A stretch of DNA of 64,000 bases from Lentinula raphanica (lineage: Eukaryota > Basidiomycota > Agaricomycetes > Agaricales > Omphalotaceae): NCBI GenBank assembly GCA_027919835.1, contig JANVFP010000022.1:868001-932000 (forward strand). The letters are read 5' to 3'. Positions within the stretch are counted from its first letter, which is position 1, and every line of letters starts with the position of its first letter. The notes below the pieces were generated by a model. That model saw nothing but the letters and a program-made list of their open reading frames with translations, was not told where the DNA came from and ran no database searches. Positions 20,982-30,753 of this stretch are shown piece by piece. The translations under genes and the position numbers were made by a program.

Positions 20982-21938
20982 TGTTAGGGTCGTGCCAGAT
21001 AGGGTCGGAGGGGTCCGGAGATTCCAGAGTCGGACCTAGTAGGTCCTGAGATTGGACTTAGGAAGTACCGAGCAGGTAGGAAAGTGTACAAGACCCTATG
21101 GATGGTTGCGAGACTTGGTGCTGTTATTGACCAACACCTTCTACTTGCTGTGTGTCCCTGAGGGTAGGTGACAAACGTAAGGATCCAATAGGACCGTCGG
21201 ACCGTGGGAAAGTCGGAATCGGAGTCGGAGTCGGACTAAACAGAGAGTCAAACGGACTAGACGTGAAGGCAGAGGTTGCACTAGGTAGGACTGAAACTAG
21301 TACCAGAGGTAACTAGGCCGTACCCAAGTTGATTTCGAGGTTAAGCCTACAGTACAAACTACTAAGGCTTATATACCAGTCTCGGAGTAATCAAGTTCCG
21401 AGGCTGTCAAGTAATTAACAATAACTATTGTAAAGTCATAACAAAAGAATGAATGTACTTATTGTAAAATAAAAGACAATAAGAATGATAAGCATAAAGA
21501 CAATAAGGACTGTGGCTGTGCCTCCGAATCGGATCGGAGTTACACACTAATAAGCAAGCAAACATTAAGTACAAGCTCCGGAGTCGGAGCCATCGGAGCC
21601 ATCGGAGCTATAAAAGCCATCGGAGTAGAAATAACAAACATAAAATGAGTGTGAGGGGATTAGGAAGAGGTCTGGATCGGAATCGGATCGGAGTCGGAGG
21701 TATGACATCAGCAAAATCACCCTGTCTCTAGAGACTCCAGGGACACCCCCCAAATCCTGAGCAACCTCAGAGTAATAAAGTTCTTTAGAGTCTCTGGGCA
21801 TCTCTGGGCATCTTTGAAGATCTCTGAGGGTGCCAAAATTTCTCTGAGAGAGCTGGAAGAGATAAAATCTCTCTAGAATTTGGGGGGTGTCCCTGGAGTC
21901 TCCAGAGCCAGGTGTGATTTTCCTGATGGAATATAACA
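20982..21938 (-). repeat. LTR of the gag-only element (5' LTR) carrying a MITE
   Basis: Same 732-bp sequence as the LTR at 18925, but a MITE (21706-21928, plus its 2-bp duplication) is inserted 8 bp before the outer end; the last LTR bases ATATAACA resume at 21931. The MITE is therefore younger than the retrotransposon. Confidence 0.9.
21706..21928. mobile_element. CATCAGG-family MITE, copy 5, inside an LTR
   Basis: 223 bp from CATCAGCAAAATCACC to GTGATTTTCCTGATG with inner GGGACACCCCCCAAAT mirrored by TTTGGGGGGTGTCCC. The target duplication is GA (21704-21705 and 21929-21930). The empty site is visible in the sister LTR (TATGAATATAACA at 19644-19656), so element ends and the 2-bp duplication are proven by comparison within the window. 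Confidence 0.92.
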
Positions 21939-21943
21939 CCAAG

Positions 21944-22624
21944 CAACTAGCCCAAACTAACCAGCAAATAAATCTTCATTATCATCTCTTCAAACAGCAT
22001 CAAACTCAAACTTGTCAGCTCTCTCTCAAGTTTTCAATTCTCCAGCATATCCAACATCCATGGGGCACCTATGTCTGGCCAAGACTATGGTAGATCCATC
22101 TTGGGAGATGAAGTCGAAAGGAAAAAGTGGAGATAATCATCATTGTCGGGTCATTGTAGCATCGTTGGTTCATTTCTACCATCATCGAAGTAAAAATCAT
22201 CAGAAAAATAATTAATATGTGCCATCTCAAGGCACCTAGTCTTCAATATTATCCTGGGTGTACTCAGAACTCATCAATCAACATAAATAGCTTGATTTAG
22301 CCCAAGCAAAGGCCTTGAACAGCGTTGTAAAAAAAAGAATTTGGGGGGATTCAAAATAGTAAAGGTACAACGGCCGACACTCAGGATCAGCAGCTTACAG
22401 CAACGACAGCATCATCAACAGTGAGGAGCTTCAGGATCTTCAGGCTTCAGCCAGCCTATTATTTATTGCCCAGAGATGGCAAGATCTATTTATGTTGGAG
22501 AAGTGATTCATCGTCAAAGCCTAAAGAGCAGCAGGAAAAAGGAACAGCCTTCAATTGCCCTCCAAGTGTTGTTGAGGGAGGAAAGATAAATGGATAGGGT
22601 ACAAAACATCATCTACAGCAATAT
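21944..22624. other. Repeat-derived DNA, no gene assigned
   Basis: Short frames read peptides such as SALSQVFNSPAYPTSMGHL, possibly a decayed gag of a gypsy element, but there is no zinc knuckle or other anchor. Nothing further recognised. Confidence 0.3.
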
Positions 22625-22731
22625 ATATATTTTCTTATCAATGCCTATAACATCCACCAGAAATTTCATGAAACTGCGGAACTCATCATAGTTGCAACGA
22701 CTCGCACTGCCACCATCTACAACTTCAACAC
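22625..22731. repeat. Dispersed repeat, second copy
   Basis: Copy of the block at 18805-18918 (TTTTCTTATCAATGCCTATA to ACAACTTCAACACTT), directly followed by a hairpin element. Confidence 0.6.
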
Positions 22732-23236
22732 TTATTTGGTGTTTTTGAGTTAAAAATCATTGATAACACACTCACTAATTTTTATGTGATCTTTATATTG
22801 TATCAGAATGTTGTTTATATTATATGTTCTCAAATACAATTTGGAGAAATAAAAAATACAGCCTATAGAACTAAATATATGATGATCTTTTATAATTTTG
22901 CATTGTTTTGTATAAATTACAGTGTGTTAAGTCCAATGGTCATGATAAGTATCTGAATCATGTTTATACACTGTTAGTAGACTATAGGAGTGCTCTCCCC
23001 ATGAGACAGCTTTGGTATTTATGCAATACATGGACATATATATTGTCATTTACTTAAAACACTATTAAATTATAAAAGATCACAATATAGCCATTTTTAC
23101 AGGCTGTAATTTTGAGTTCTCCAAATTGTATCTAAGGAAGCATGATGTATACAATATCCTGACACAACATAAAGTTTTCACAAAAATAATTGAGTGAGGT
23201 ATTAATGAATTTCAACTCAAAAACACCAAATAAGTG
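22729..23236. mobile_element. Hairpin TIR element (CACTTATTTGGTG ends)
   Basis: The ends CACTTATTTGGTGTTTTTGA and, inverted, TCAAAAACACCAAATAAGTG bound a 508-bp AT-rich unit. The inverted similarity extends well inward (for example CAATTTGGAGAA and TTCTCCAAATTG). No coding capacity. The flanks TTCAA and CTCAA may be a decayed target duplication. Confidence 0.65.
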
Positions 23237-23559
23237 CTCAAAACTCATTGTTATATGTGTGTTATAGTATAACAATGTCCCATTATAGGTGTGTTATACT
23301 TACTGATGAAGTGTGTTCAGTGTGATAAGTATCATGAGTGATTTAAATAGCTATCATAAGGGTTGGACTCTGTGATACACATGTACATGTTTCATGTACA
23401 CTATAGATGTCTATACTTACATGTAACAATACATGTCATGTTCAATGACCCCCATTACAAATCTCTTAGCTGTATCACATAGAGTTAGCATAGAATAGGT
23501 TGTAGGATGACTCTTTTCATGATCCAGCCGCAGTTTGACTTTATAACATGGGTGTATGC

Positions 23560-23755
23560 ACTGTCATTTACATAAAACACTGTTATATCACAAAAGATCA
23601 TAGTACAGCTAGCCCCACAGGTAGTGTTTTCAAGTTCTCCAAATTGTATCCAGAGGAATATGATATAGACAACATTCTTACATAATATAGAGCACACACA
23701 AAAATTATTGAGTGTGCTATCAATGAATTTCGACTCAGAAACACCAAATAAGCAC
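23560..23755. mobile_element. Half copy of the CACTTATTTGGTG hairpin element
   Basis: Matches the right half of the unit at 22729-23236 (CAAGTTCTCCAAATTGTATC through CTCAGAAACACCAAATAAG) in the same orientation. No matching left end was found next to it, so it is a truncated copy or part of a rearranged one. Confidence 0.5.
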
Positions 23756-23843
23756 CCATAAGTGCCCAAAACTTATTGTTATAAGTGTATTATAGTATAA
23801 CAATGAGTGTGTTATGTATATCAAGTAATATTGTTCCAACTTT

Positions 23844-24400
23844 CACTGTGGGGATGAGCCCGTATTCTCGTCCCGAAAAGTGTGTGATTATGCCAGGAAA
23901 ATGTACAAATTTCTACTGATTGTAACAAGTAGAATATTTTAAAAAATGTCAAAATAGCTGGCAGGACAATTATCTGAGAAAAGTTGGGGAATATTCCAAA
24001 TAGTCTACATTTAATCCCACGTTCATAATTGAAAATTTTCCTCAAATATTCATTACGGGAATGTGTCATAATATTCTCCTAATATTCTCCCATCAAATAT
24101 GGTCAATCCAGGATAGCCTGTGTGAGAATATCCTGAATACCCCATATCCCGGGGGAGATTATTGGGAGAATATTGTGACACATTCCCATAGTGAATATTT
24201 GAGCAAAATCCTTAATTATCAAGGTGGGATAAATTGTGGAATATTTGAAATATTCCCAGATTTTTCTTAGCTAATTGCTCTACTGACTATTCTGGCATTT
24301 TTTAAAATATTCTACTTGTCACAATCAGTGGAATTTTGTACATTTTCTCAGCATAATCACACGCTTTTTGGGACGAGAATACGGGCTCATCCCCGCAGTG
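23844..24400. mobile_element. Long hairpin element with CACTG termini
   Basis: 557 bp that folds almost entirely on itself: the left end CACTGTGGGGATGAGCCCG mirrors the right end CGGGCTCATCCCCGCAGTG, and similarity runs through ATTCTCGTCCC, TAGAATATTTTAAAAAATG and on to the centre near 24120. It is flanked by TTT on both sides (23841-23843, 24401-24403). CACTG ends and a 3-bp duplication fit a foldback derivative of a CACTA-type transposon; this assignment is inference. There is no gene. Confidence 0.75.
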
Positions 24401-24414
24401 TTTTTGACTGTTAA

Positions 24415-24990
24415 ATGTGTTAAGTATAGTGACTGATAACATTGTTTTAACTATTTATTGTCAACTGTGTTAAGTATAGTAACTGATAACACTGTTTTGA
24501 CTATTTATTGTCAACTGTGTTAGATATAATACATATTACTATTGTTCCAAGTTTTAATATGTTAGGTGTGATAAATACCAAGTGTACTGAACATATTAAG
24601 TAATATAAATTGTTCTGAGTGTTCAAGGGTACTAGGTGTACTCAAGCTATTATGTACATTATATTTACTCAATGTTCTCAATCTAGTATGATTTTTGAAT
24701 AATATAAGCTATTCTTAGTGATTAAGAGTGCTACAGGTGCTAAAAATAGCATATACATCATATATACTAACTTTATAGTGGATTTGGTATGATTTGGAGT
24801 GATAAAATCTTTTACACTTGTCACGTATTTTTTTTATTTTGCATTTTCAGGGCCAATGAGGCACTTTTTTGACTATTTTTATAATTTTTTTTTCAGATTT
24901 TTTGCTACAAGATAACATCAAGTTCTATTTTTAGCAAAATTTCCTTTTCAGGTAATTTTGATGTCCCTGGGGTATTCAGTGTCACATGAT
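24415..24990. repeat. AT-rich repeat block, left copy
   Basis: Contains tandem units of about 57 bp (CTGTGTTAAGTATAGTAACTG ... GTCAA, two to three copies at 24415-24530), then a non-tandem part with TTTTGCATTTTCAGGGCCAA and GATCAAGTTCTATTTTT-like stretches. A second, diverged copy in the same order and orientation lies at 27780-28570. The two direct copies bracket gypsy sequence and could be old LTRs or copies of another AT-rich element. Confidence 0.5.
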
Positions 24991-25460
24991 AACCAATTTT
25001 TAATTATAATATTTATTTATTTTTAGACACTCATATGTACTCTGAACCAATATGTTCTATAAATAGAATATTTAACATTTTTGATCTCTTGCCTCATTAT
25101 TACCCTTCTGGTTAATTTTAGTATTTTTATTATATTTTTATTATTTTAATTATCTATCTAGACCCTACATTGTATTTTGCTATATAAGAATATTTCATAT
25201 CATATGATTTTTAACCTTTTTTTTGGTAATCTAAACTTCGCTGAATTTTCTGGGTATTTTTCCGATTTTTTAACCATTTTATTTACTTATTTATATTATA
25301 TATATGTAATATTTCTCAAAAGGGTAATTATTTCAAAACCCCCTCGGAATAATATTAGGACCCCCAGGCATTTCAAGCAAGTTTTCGGGCCATTCCAGCA
25401 CCCCCCGGTGAACTTTTTAGTGCTCTGTGAAGTTCACAGGAAATAATACAATACACTACT
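24991..25460. other. AT-rich interval, no gene
   Basis: Mostly A+T. Near 25350-25410 it becomes C-rich (ACCCCCAGGCATTTC), and a short hairpin CTGTGAAGTTCACAG / CTGTGAACTTCAC occurs at 25425-25475. No coding signal before the integrase fragment. Confidence 0.35.
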
Positions 25461-26560
25461 GTGAACTTCACAATATGCTTTAAAGATTCTTTACTGCTAC
25501 AGGTGGCAGAGGTGTATCGTCTGCATGGCCTGCCCAAAGTAATTGTGAGTGACCAGGACTCTCTTTTCACGTCTCAATTCTGGTCACATTTGCATACTCT
25601 CATTGGAACTCAGCTTCGAATGTCGAGTTCATATCATCCTCAGACCAACAGATTAACTGAACAAGCTAATTGGACCATCACACAGATGCTTCGTCAATGT
25701 GTTACCGGTCTACAGGATAACTGGGTGATGAAACTTCCCGCCATTGAATTTGCATTGAATATTGCTCATTTTGACATGATGGGCTTCTCCCCCTTCTTTC
25801 TGAATTTAGGTTGCTTGCCTTGTTCGTTTATCTGAAATGACGCATTGCCTTCCGAATTCCCTGGTGTAGCTGACTATATGAATCAAATGAAAATTGCTCT
25901 GGTTTCTGCTCATGATAGTCTTTTGATTCATTGCGTCACTGCATGAAGCAAACACGAAATGAGAATCGTCACCGCAATCCTTTGCCATTCAAGGAGGGTG
26001 ATCTAGCCTATGTGTCGACTACAAACTTTTCCTTTTCAAGGGGTCTCACTCAAAAGCTTCTCCCCAAGTTCATAGGCCCTTCAAGATCACCGCTATCCAG
26101 GGTGATACCTCTTGCAAATTGGAGCTTCCTGCGAATCTTAAGAAATGCGGAGTACATAATGTCTTTCACTCGTTGCTCCTGTGGATCCACATTCCGAACG
26201 ACGATAGACTCTTTCCGGGTCACTCCTATGAGCAGGTCACTGGCATTGACAGCAATGAGCAGTGGCAAGTGAACAAAGTGCTCACAAAGGCTTCAAGTCG
26301 GATGCTGTGTTCTTGATACTCTGAAAGTTGGAAGACAAGATCTGGCTTCCATACTTAAAGATTCGACACTTGGAACCCCTGCCAACTGAATACTTTGAAA
26401 CTCTGGGTGTCAAAGACATCTCTAAGTTACCTCCTGTCCTTAACAGAGAGGATCCAATAGAGGAAACAGATAGTCTCTTTGCCGGTTCCGTCGACTTTTT
26501 GGAGTATAAGTACCCATTACCTCAGGACTTGGGCTTTCCTCTGTCTTTAGGCTGAACCTC
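25461..26560 (+). pseudogene. Ty3/gypsy integrase C-terminal part
   Basis: Frame 25461-25835 reads VAEVYRLHGLPKVIVSDQD (second catalytic Asp), LFTSQFWSHLHTLIGTQLRM and HPQTNRLTEQANWTI (catalytic Glu region). The frame breaks near 25835. Later frames to 26560 read PFKEGDLAYVST (typical integrase GPF/GPY-side module), KLLPKFIGP, ELPANLKKCGVHNVFH and GKLEDKIWLPYL-like pieces, all characteristic of the gypsy pol C-terminus. Several stops; inactive. Upstream RT and RNase H are missing here; a related but separate pol lies at 30.4-33.4 kb. Confidence 0.7.
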
Positions 26561-26575
26561 ATCATCTTTCCTGCA

Positions 26576-27319
26576 ATGACTTCTGCACTGATGACTCCAT
26601 TCTTCACTCCTAGGGACCACCCTGGAATCATGCTGAAGTGGAAAGAACAGCTTTTTAAAGTGACACATGAAGGCCAGCTGCCTGTCCAGATTACTGTCGA
26701 CAAGATGATCCTTGCAATTCAGACTTCCGCTGCTCTTCGTCGGGGTTGGAAAATTCCTATCACCCTCTGTTATGTGGAGATTACTTGTGCTATCAATCAC
26801 TTTCTTCTGTTCAAATCCTTCACATGGTTCACCTTCGTTAATAATGAGAAGACGTACAATTCCAAAGCGGTGATTGGCTATGACTCCTTCTTCACTACCA
26901 TTCAGCAGATACATCTCCGAGAAGCTGGGAAGATCTCGAAGAAACTTAACTCTGATGTTAACAAGGTCTTTCTGAAGCCTCCTCGTCCTTCGTCTGGTTA
27001 TGACAATTGTCGTAACAATCCCACCTCTGGTGGCTCTTTCTCTCTGTTTGATTGTCTCTGTCATTCTCAGGCTGATCGTGACATCATGATCCTGGGTCTT
27101 ATGTCTTATGTTCAACAGACCGAATCTAAAAGCCATGAAAAAAAGTGCTTTCTCAAATTTATTCGTGGTGCTGAAGCCTATCAGAAATCCATCAATGGTG
27201 ATGGCAGCACTGTTGCTGGCTTGAGTGATTGCATTAATGCATGGCATATCACTACCTCTGGCAAGGACGATGATGCAATGGACAGCTCTGATCCTTCTGC
27301 TGGCCCTATCACTGCATGA
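26576..27319 (+). CDS. Unknown 247-aa ORF downstream of gypsy integrase
   Basis: An uninterrupted frame starting MTSALMTPFFTPRDHPGIML and ending SDPSAGPITA. No recognised domain; it is mixed hydrophobic and charged with an acidic Ser/Asp C-terminus and looks protein-like (KVTHEGQLPVQITVDKMI, GAEAYQKSINGDGSTVAGL). It follows the decayed integrase by about 250 nt on the same strand and lies before the right-hand AT-rich repeat block, so it may be an accessory or gag-like ORF of that element. A longer antisense frame (26522-27358 minus) exists but has a less natural composition. Confidence 0.4.
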   Translation: MTSALMTPFFTPRDHPGIMLKWKEQLFKVTHEGQLPVQITVDKMILAIQTSAALRRGWKIPITLCYVEITCAINHFLLFKSFTWFTFVNNEKTYNSKAVIGYDSFFTTIQQIHLREAGKISKKLNSDVNKVFLKPPRPSSGYDNCRNNPTSGGSFSLFDCLCHSQADRDIMILGLMSYVQQTESKSHEKKCFLKFIRGAEAYQKSINGDGSTVAGLSDCINAWHITTSGKDDDAMDSSDPSAGPITA

Positions 27320-27779
27320 GTGCAGGCTCGTATAGTTTTCAAGCACTTCATCATTCAACTAACTTTTCATTTACAAATATTTTTACTTGTTTTACAGATA
27401 CAAAATCTTCAAATTCTGGGAGGGCGTATACCATGACCAAGTCATCCATTCTTCCTTCCAATACTTCTGAGCTTCCAAGTTCCCATCCGAACTCTTCACT
27501 TTCGCCGCTATGGACTCTTTGCGCAGAGTAGAACTCTGAAATGGATGTCGACTTGATCAGATACTTGTTGTATTCAATTTGTACTACTTATAGCTTCTAC
27601 CGATGTCTTGTACAGGGATCTTTTTTTCACTCAAACTTCTGAAATCGACAACTTACTCTTGTCACTTGAGGATTCTTAAGAGATCAAGAAGCTAAGTACT
27701 TCTAAAAGAATTGTATTTGTATTGCGTTACTCTTAGTCAGCTAAGCTACTGCGACAGTATTGTTTCAAAACTTTTCATT

Positions 27780-28570
27780 GTTAAATGTATTATGAGTTTT
27801 AAGTATAACACATATGAGCACTGTTCTGAATTTTTTCATTGTGAAGTGTGTTGAGTATGATATACATTAGTACTAATTATGCTAAGACTTTTCATTGTTA
27901 AGTGTATTATGTGTTTTAAATATAACACACATGAACACTGTTTTGAGGTTTTTCATTATTGAGTGTGTTACATCAGGAAAAGTATCCTTGGCCTAAGTAA
28001 CCCAGAGATACCCCCCAAAACCTAGGCTCTCCCAAAGCACCCAAAGAAATCTGAGGCAAACTCAGGCTTGCCCAGGCTTTTCCAGGCAAACTCAGGCTTG
28101 CTTAGGCTTTTTCAGGCAAATTCAAAGTTTTTAAACTGCTGAGGTTTTGGAGGGTATCTCTAGGCAGCTTAGGCACCAGGTCAGTTTTACTGATGTAATT
28201 GTATTGAGTATAATATATATTACTACTGTTTTGAGTTTTTTCATTGTCAAGTATATTAAGTTCAATAAGCATTAAGTGTGCTGAATATATTGAATGATAT
28301 AAGCCATTCTAAGTGTCTGAGGGTACTAGGTATACTAAAAATAGCATGTACATCATATATACCTTGATTTAGTATGATTTAGAGTGATAATATTTTTTAC
28401 ACTTGTTGTGTATTTTTTTATTTTGCATTTTCAGGGCCAACAAGGCAACCCTGAATTTTTTGAGTATTATTCATAAATTTTTCAGATTTTTTGCCATCTA
28501 ATAAGATCAAGTTCTATTTTTGGACCAATTTTCTTTTTAGACAATTTTAATGTGCCTGAGGTAGCCAATA
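27780..28570. repeat. AT-rich repeat block, right copy, interrupted by a MITE
   Basis: Direct, diverged copy of 24415-24990, including tandem TTTTTCATTGTTAAGTGTA units, ATGATTTAGAGTGATAA and TTTTGCATTTTCAGGGCCAA. MITE copy 6 (27971-28195) sits within it. Confidence 0.5.
27971..28195. mobile_element. CATCAGG-family MITE, copy 6
   Basis: 225 bp from CATCAGGAAAAGTATCC to CAGTTTTACTGATG, inner GAGATACCCCCCAAAA mirrored by TTTTGGAGGGTATCTC. The target duplication TA is seen on both sides (27969-27970, 28196-28197). It interrupts the right AT-rich repeat block. Confidence 0.85.
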
Positions 28571-29110
28571 TTTTATTGTAGCTATTTTTGATTTCTTCTA
28601 TTATATTTTAGCACATCAAGATCAATAATATCATTCTATGCTTTTTTTTAATTCAAAAATACTATAACCCAAAAAGAAAATCAATGATGTAATGATCTAA
28701 CCCTAATCAACCTGATTTCATGATTGTTGTAAACATAGTCACTTCGCAAAGTGCAGTACAGCTTTGCAAAGGAGATTTATTATAATATATATATATATTA
28801 AATAATAAAAGAATTATTAAATATTATTAAATATACTAAATAGCTGAGCACCTCCCGAAGTCCTACACCGGGGACAAAGTCCGTGTCACCTGAGTTCAAG
28901 TGCTTTCACATCACTGTGAAACTCACTTGAAGGTCACCTGTTTAATCTGTGTACATTATAACATATTCACAACATGTACATTTCAAGTTTAGGTAAATGA
29001 GGAACAATTAGCAGCAAGAAATATTGCAACCTTTTTTAAGTATATCACTGAGTATCTAAAGAATAATACCACTCAAACACTTTTGAAAATAAGAGCCAAG
29101 TAATGAAAAA

Positions 29111-29998
29111 CAACAAAAAATATCTTCAGTCCAGAAAGTCTAGAGACACCTCTCAAAAGCTCAGGCTTCCCAGGCTTCCCAGAGATTCTCAAAGATTTCC
29201 AAAGATTTTCAAAGCAACTCATGAGTATGGGCAATGCCTGCAAAGAAGCCGGATGTTTGCCATTGTTTGGTCTCACACTGATAATTTCTTAGTTCATGGG
29301 ACATACACTAATCTTAGTTTTATGGCCTCATATGTTTATAAAATCTTTTAATCTTGCAGAAAAAGTTATTTCTTTTGAGGAATTAAAGGGATTCTTGGTT
29401 TCAGAATTTTTATATCTGAGTCATATAAAGTTGCACACTTTCATTCTTGTGATAGATCACAGCAAATCAATATGTTAAGTCTCATAAAGAAAAAATCTAC
29501 TTCCAAGATTCCCTGTATTCTTCACTTCTTCAGGTCCTACAACTTGTTTGAAGGTCATTTTTTGCTTTGATGTAAGGTAAAATGTAAAATATTAAAACTC
29601 GCAAATACTGCAGTTGCAGCTCAAGCGCCCACCTGCCGAGGCCTTGATTTTCACAGCAAAATTCATTTACAATGTGTTTATTCATTTAGGAAAAACCAGA
29701 ACAGCAATTATCATACATGCAGCACTTAGATGAGTACTAAAGGAGTATCACAGAGGTTTCTTGAGGCTGTAACATGAGTTGATGAACATCAATATGAGTG
29801 TGCCAATGAAATTTCAGATTTAGCAGGGAAGTCAAACAAAACCAAACAAACACTCATTTAGGTGGCATTGCCTGTACTCACAACTCAGATAAGCCTGAAG
29901 ACATAAGGTTGACTTAAAATTATTTCAAAGACTTTAAACTGCCTGGGATTTTTGGGGTGTCTCTAAGCAACCTGAGCCTAGATAGATTTTTTCTGATG
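29111..29998. mobile_element. CATCAGG-family MITE, copy 7, split by another element
   Basis: The left part (29111-29221) and right part (29881-29998) together match MITE copy 1 (12949-13172), including CAGGCTTCCCAGGCTTCCC and TAAGCCTGAAGACATAAGG. The ends CAACAAAAAATATC and TTTTTTCTGATG are flanked by AA on both sides (29109-29110, 29999-30000). A 659-bp element with its own target duplication separates the halves. Confidence 0.82.
29222..29880. mobile_element. 659-bp TIR element nested in MITE copy 7
   Basis: The left end TGAGTATGGGCAATGCC mirrors the right end GGCATTGCCTGTACTCA (two mismatches in 17). It is flanked by the perfect 7-bp duplication CAACTCA (29215-29221, 29881-29887). The empty site is represented by MITE copy 1 (TAACTCAGGTAAG near 13050). 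No intact coding frame. Confidence 0.82.
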
Positions 29999-30418
29999 AA
30001 GCACTTCCTGAGCAATCTTGAAATTTTGGCAGGGGCCCTTAAAATGTAACCTGTGCAAAGTATTGCTAAATTTTGTCAAATGCTTTAATTCTCTTCTTTC
30101 ATAGGCTAACTCACCCTGGTTATGTTTTTTTCTAAATTTTTTGAAAGCTAATACAAGTTCACTCAGCAATGTTTGCATAAAAAATGTCATTGTTATATTG
30201 TTTACATGTAAGGAATGATAAGATAATCAGTGCCATTTGGCATTTGAGTTTCAAAGTGAACTTCATAGTGATGCAAAAGCACTTAATTTCAGGTGACATG
30301 GACTTTGCCCCTGGTGCTACTGATTTACCTGGAAGGATTTTTTAAGCTTCGAAAGCAAGTCCTGTTATTTTACAAAGCTGTAGTGGGAACTTATCAGATT
30401 ACTTTGCGAAGTTTTTAC

Positions 30419-30753
30419 AGCTACGGGTGTCCCAAGTGCTTCCACAAGAAGGTAGGATATCCTTTGAACTGTTGCTGGGTCCATTGTATTGATACCAGTA
30501 ATGCACAGCCTGTCAAAATCTGCAGTCAACCTCATTCTCCTCGAGAGAATTTTGAAATCAAGAAGTTTGTCAATAAAGCCTTGGCTGATGGCATCATCGA
30601 ACTTTCTACTTCACCTTGGTCTGCCCCAATTATCCTAGTTCCAAAGGAAAACGGTACGCTACATCCTTGTGTCGATCTCAAAGCTCTGAACAATTTGACA
30701 TGCAAAAATGCTTACTCTCTTTCTTGCATTGATGAATGTTATGTCAATCTTCA
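30419..30753 (+). pseudogene. Gypsy pol fragment: start of reverse transcriptase
   Basis: An open frame reads PREN-FEIKKFVNKALADGIIE (joined across one short gap in my notation), then STSPWSAPIILVPKENGTL and CVDLKALN, the canonical Ty3/gypsy RT entry motifs (residues that precede the polymerase core). It stops where a hairpin element is inserted at 30754. The continuation lies on the opposite strand at 31231-31992. Upstream pol (protease, gag) is absent, replaced by the TIR element ending near 30418. Confidence 0.7.

Larger units (their letters stand above)
18925..21938 (-). mobile_element. Complete non-autonomous LTR retrotransposon (gag only)
   Basis: Two direct LTRs of 732 bp (18925-19656 and 20982-21938, the latter enlarged by a MITE) start TGTTAGGGTCG and end ATATAACA, that is TG...CA. 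The perfect 5-bp target duplication CCAAG flanks the element (18920-18924, 21939-21943). The LTRs differ at only about half a dozen visible positions, so the insertion is young. The 1.3 kb interior codes on the minus strand for one gag-like protein with a zinc knuckle and has no RT or integrase, so mobilisation must depend on a partner element. The sequence is strikingly rich in TCGGA/CCGGA words. Confidence 0.9.
28740..30418. mobile_element. Decayed TIR transposon carrying nested insertions
   Basis: The outer inverted similarity is ACTTCGCAAAGT...ACAGCTTTGCAAAG at 28740-28775 versus the reverse complement of CTTTGTAAAATAAC...ACTTTGCGAAGT near 30370-30410. A second inverted pair is GGGGACAAAGTCCGTGTCACC (28873) and its partner near 30290-30318. 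It contains MITE copy 7, itself interrupted. No transposase frame survives; target duplication not resolved. Confidence 0.5.

Noticed and set aside
26522..27358. 278-aa minus-strand frame opposite the unknown 247-aa ORF
   Set aside because: Arg/Ser-rich and less natural composition than the plus frame; the preceding integrase also reads on plus. It is kept only as an alternative.
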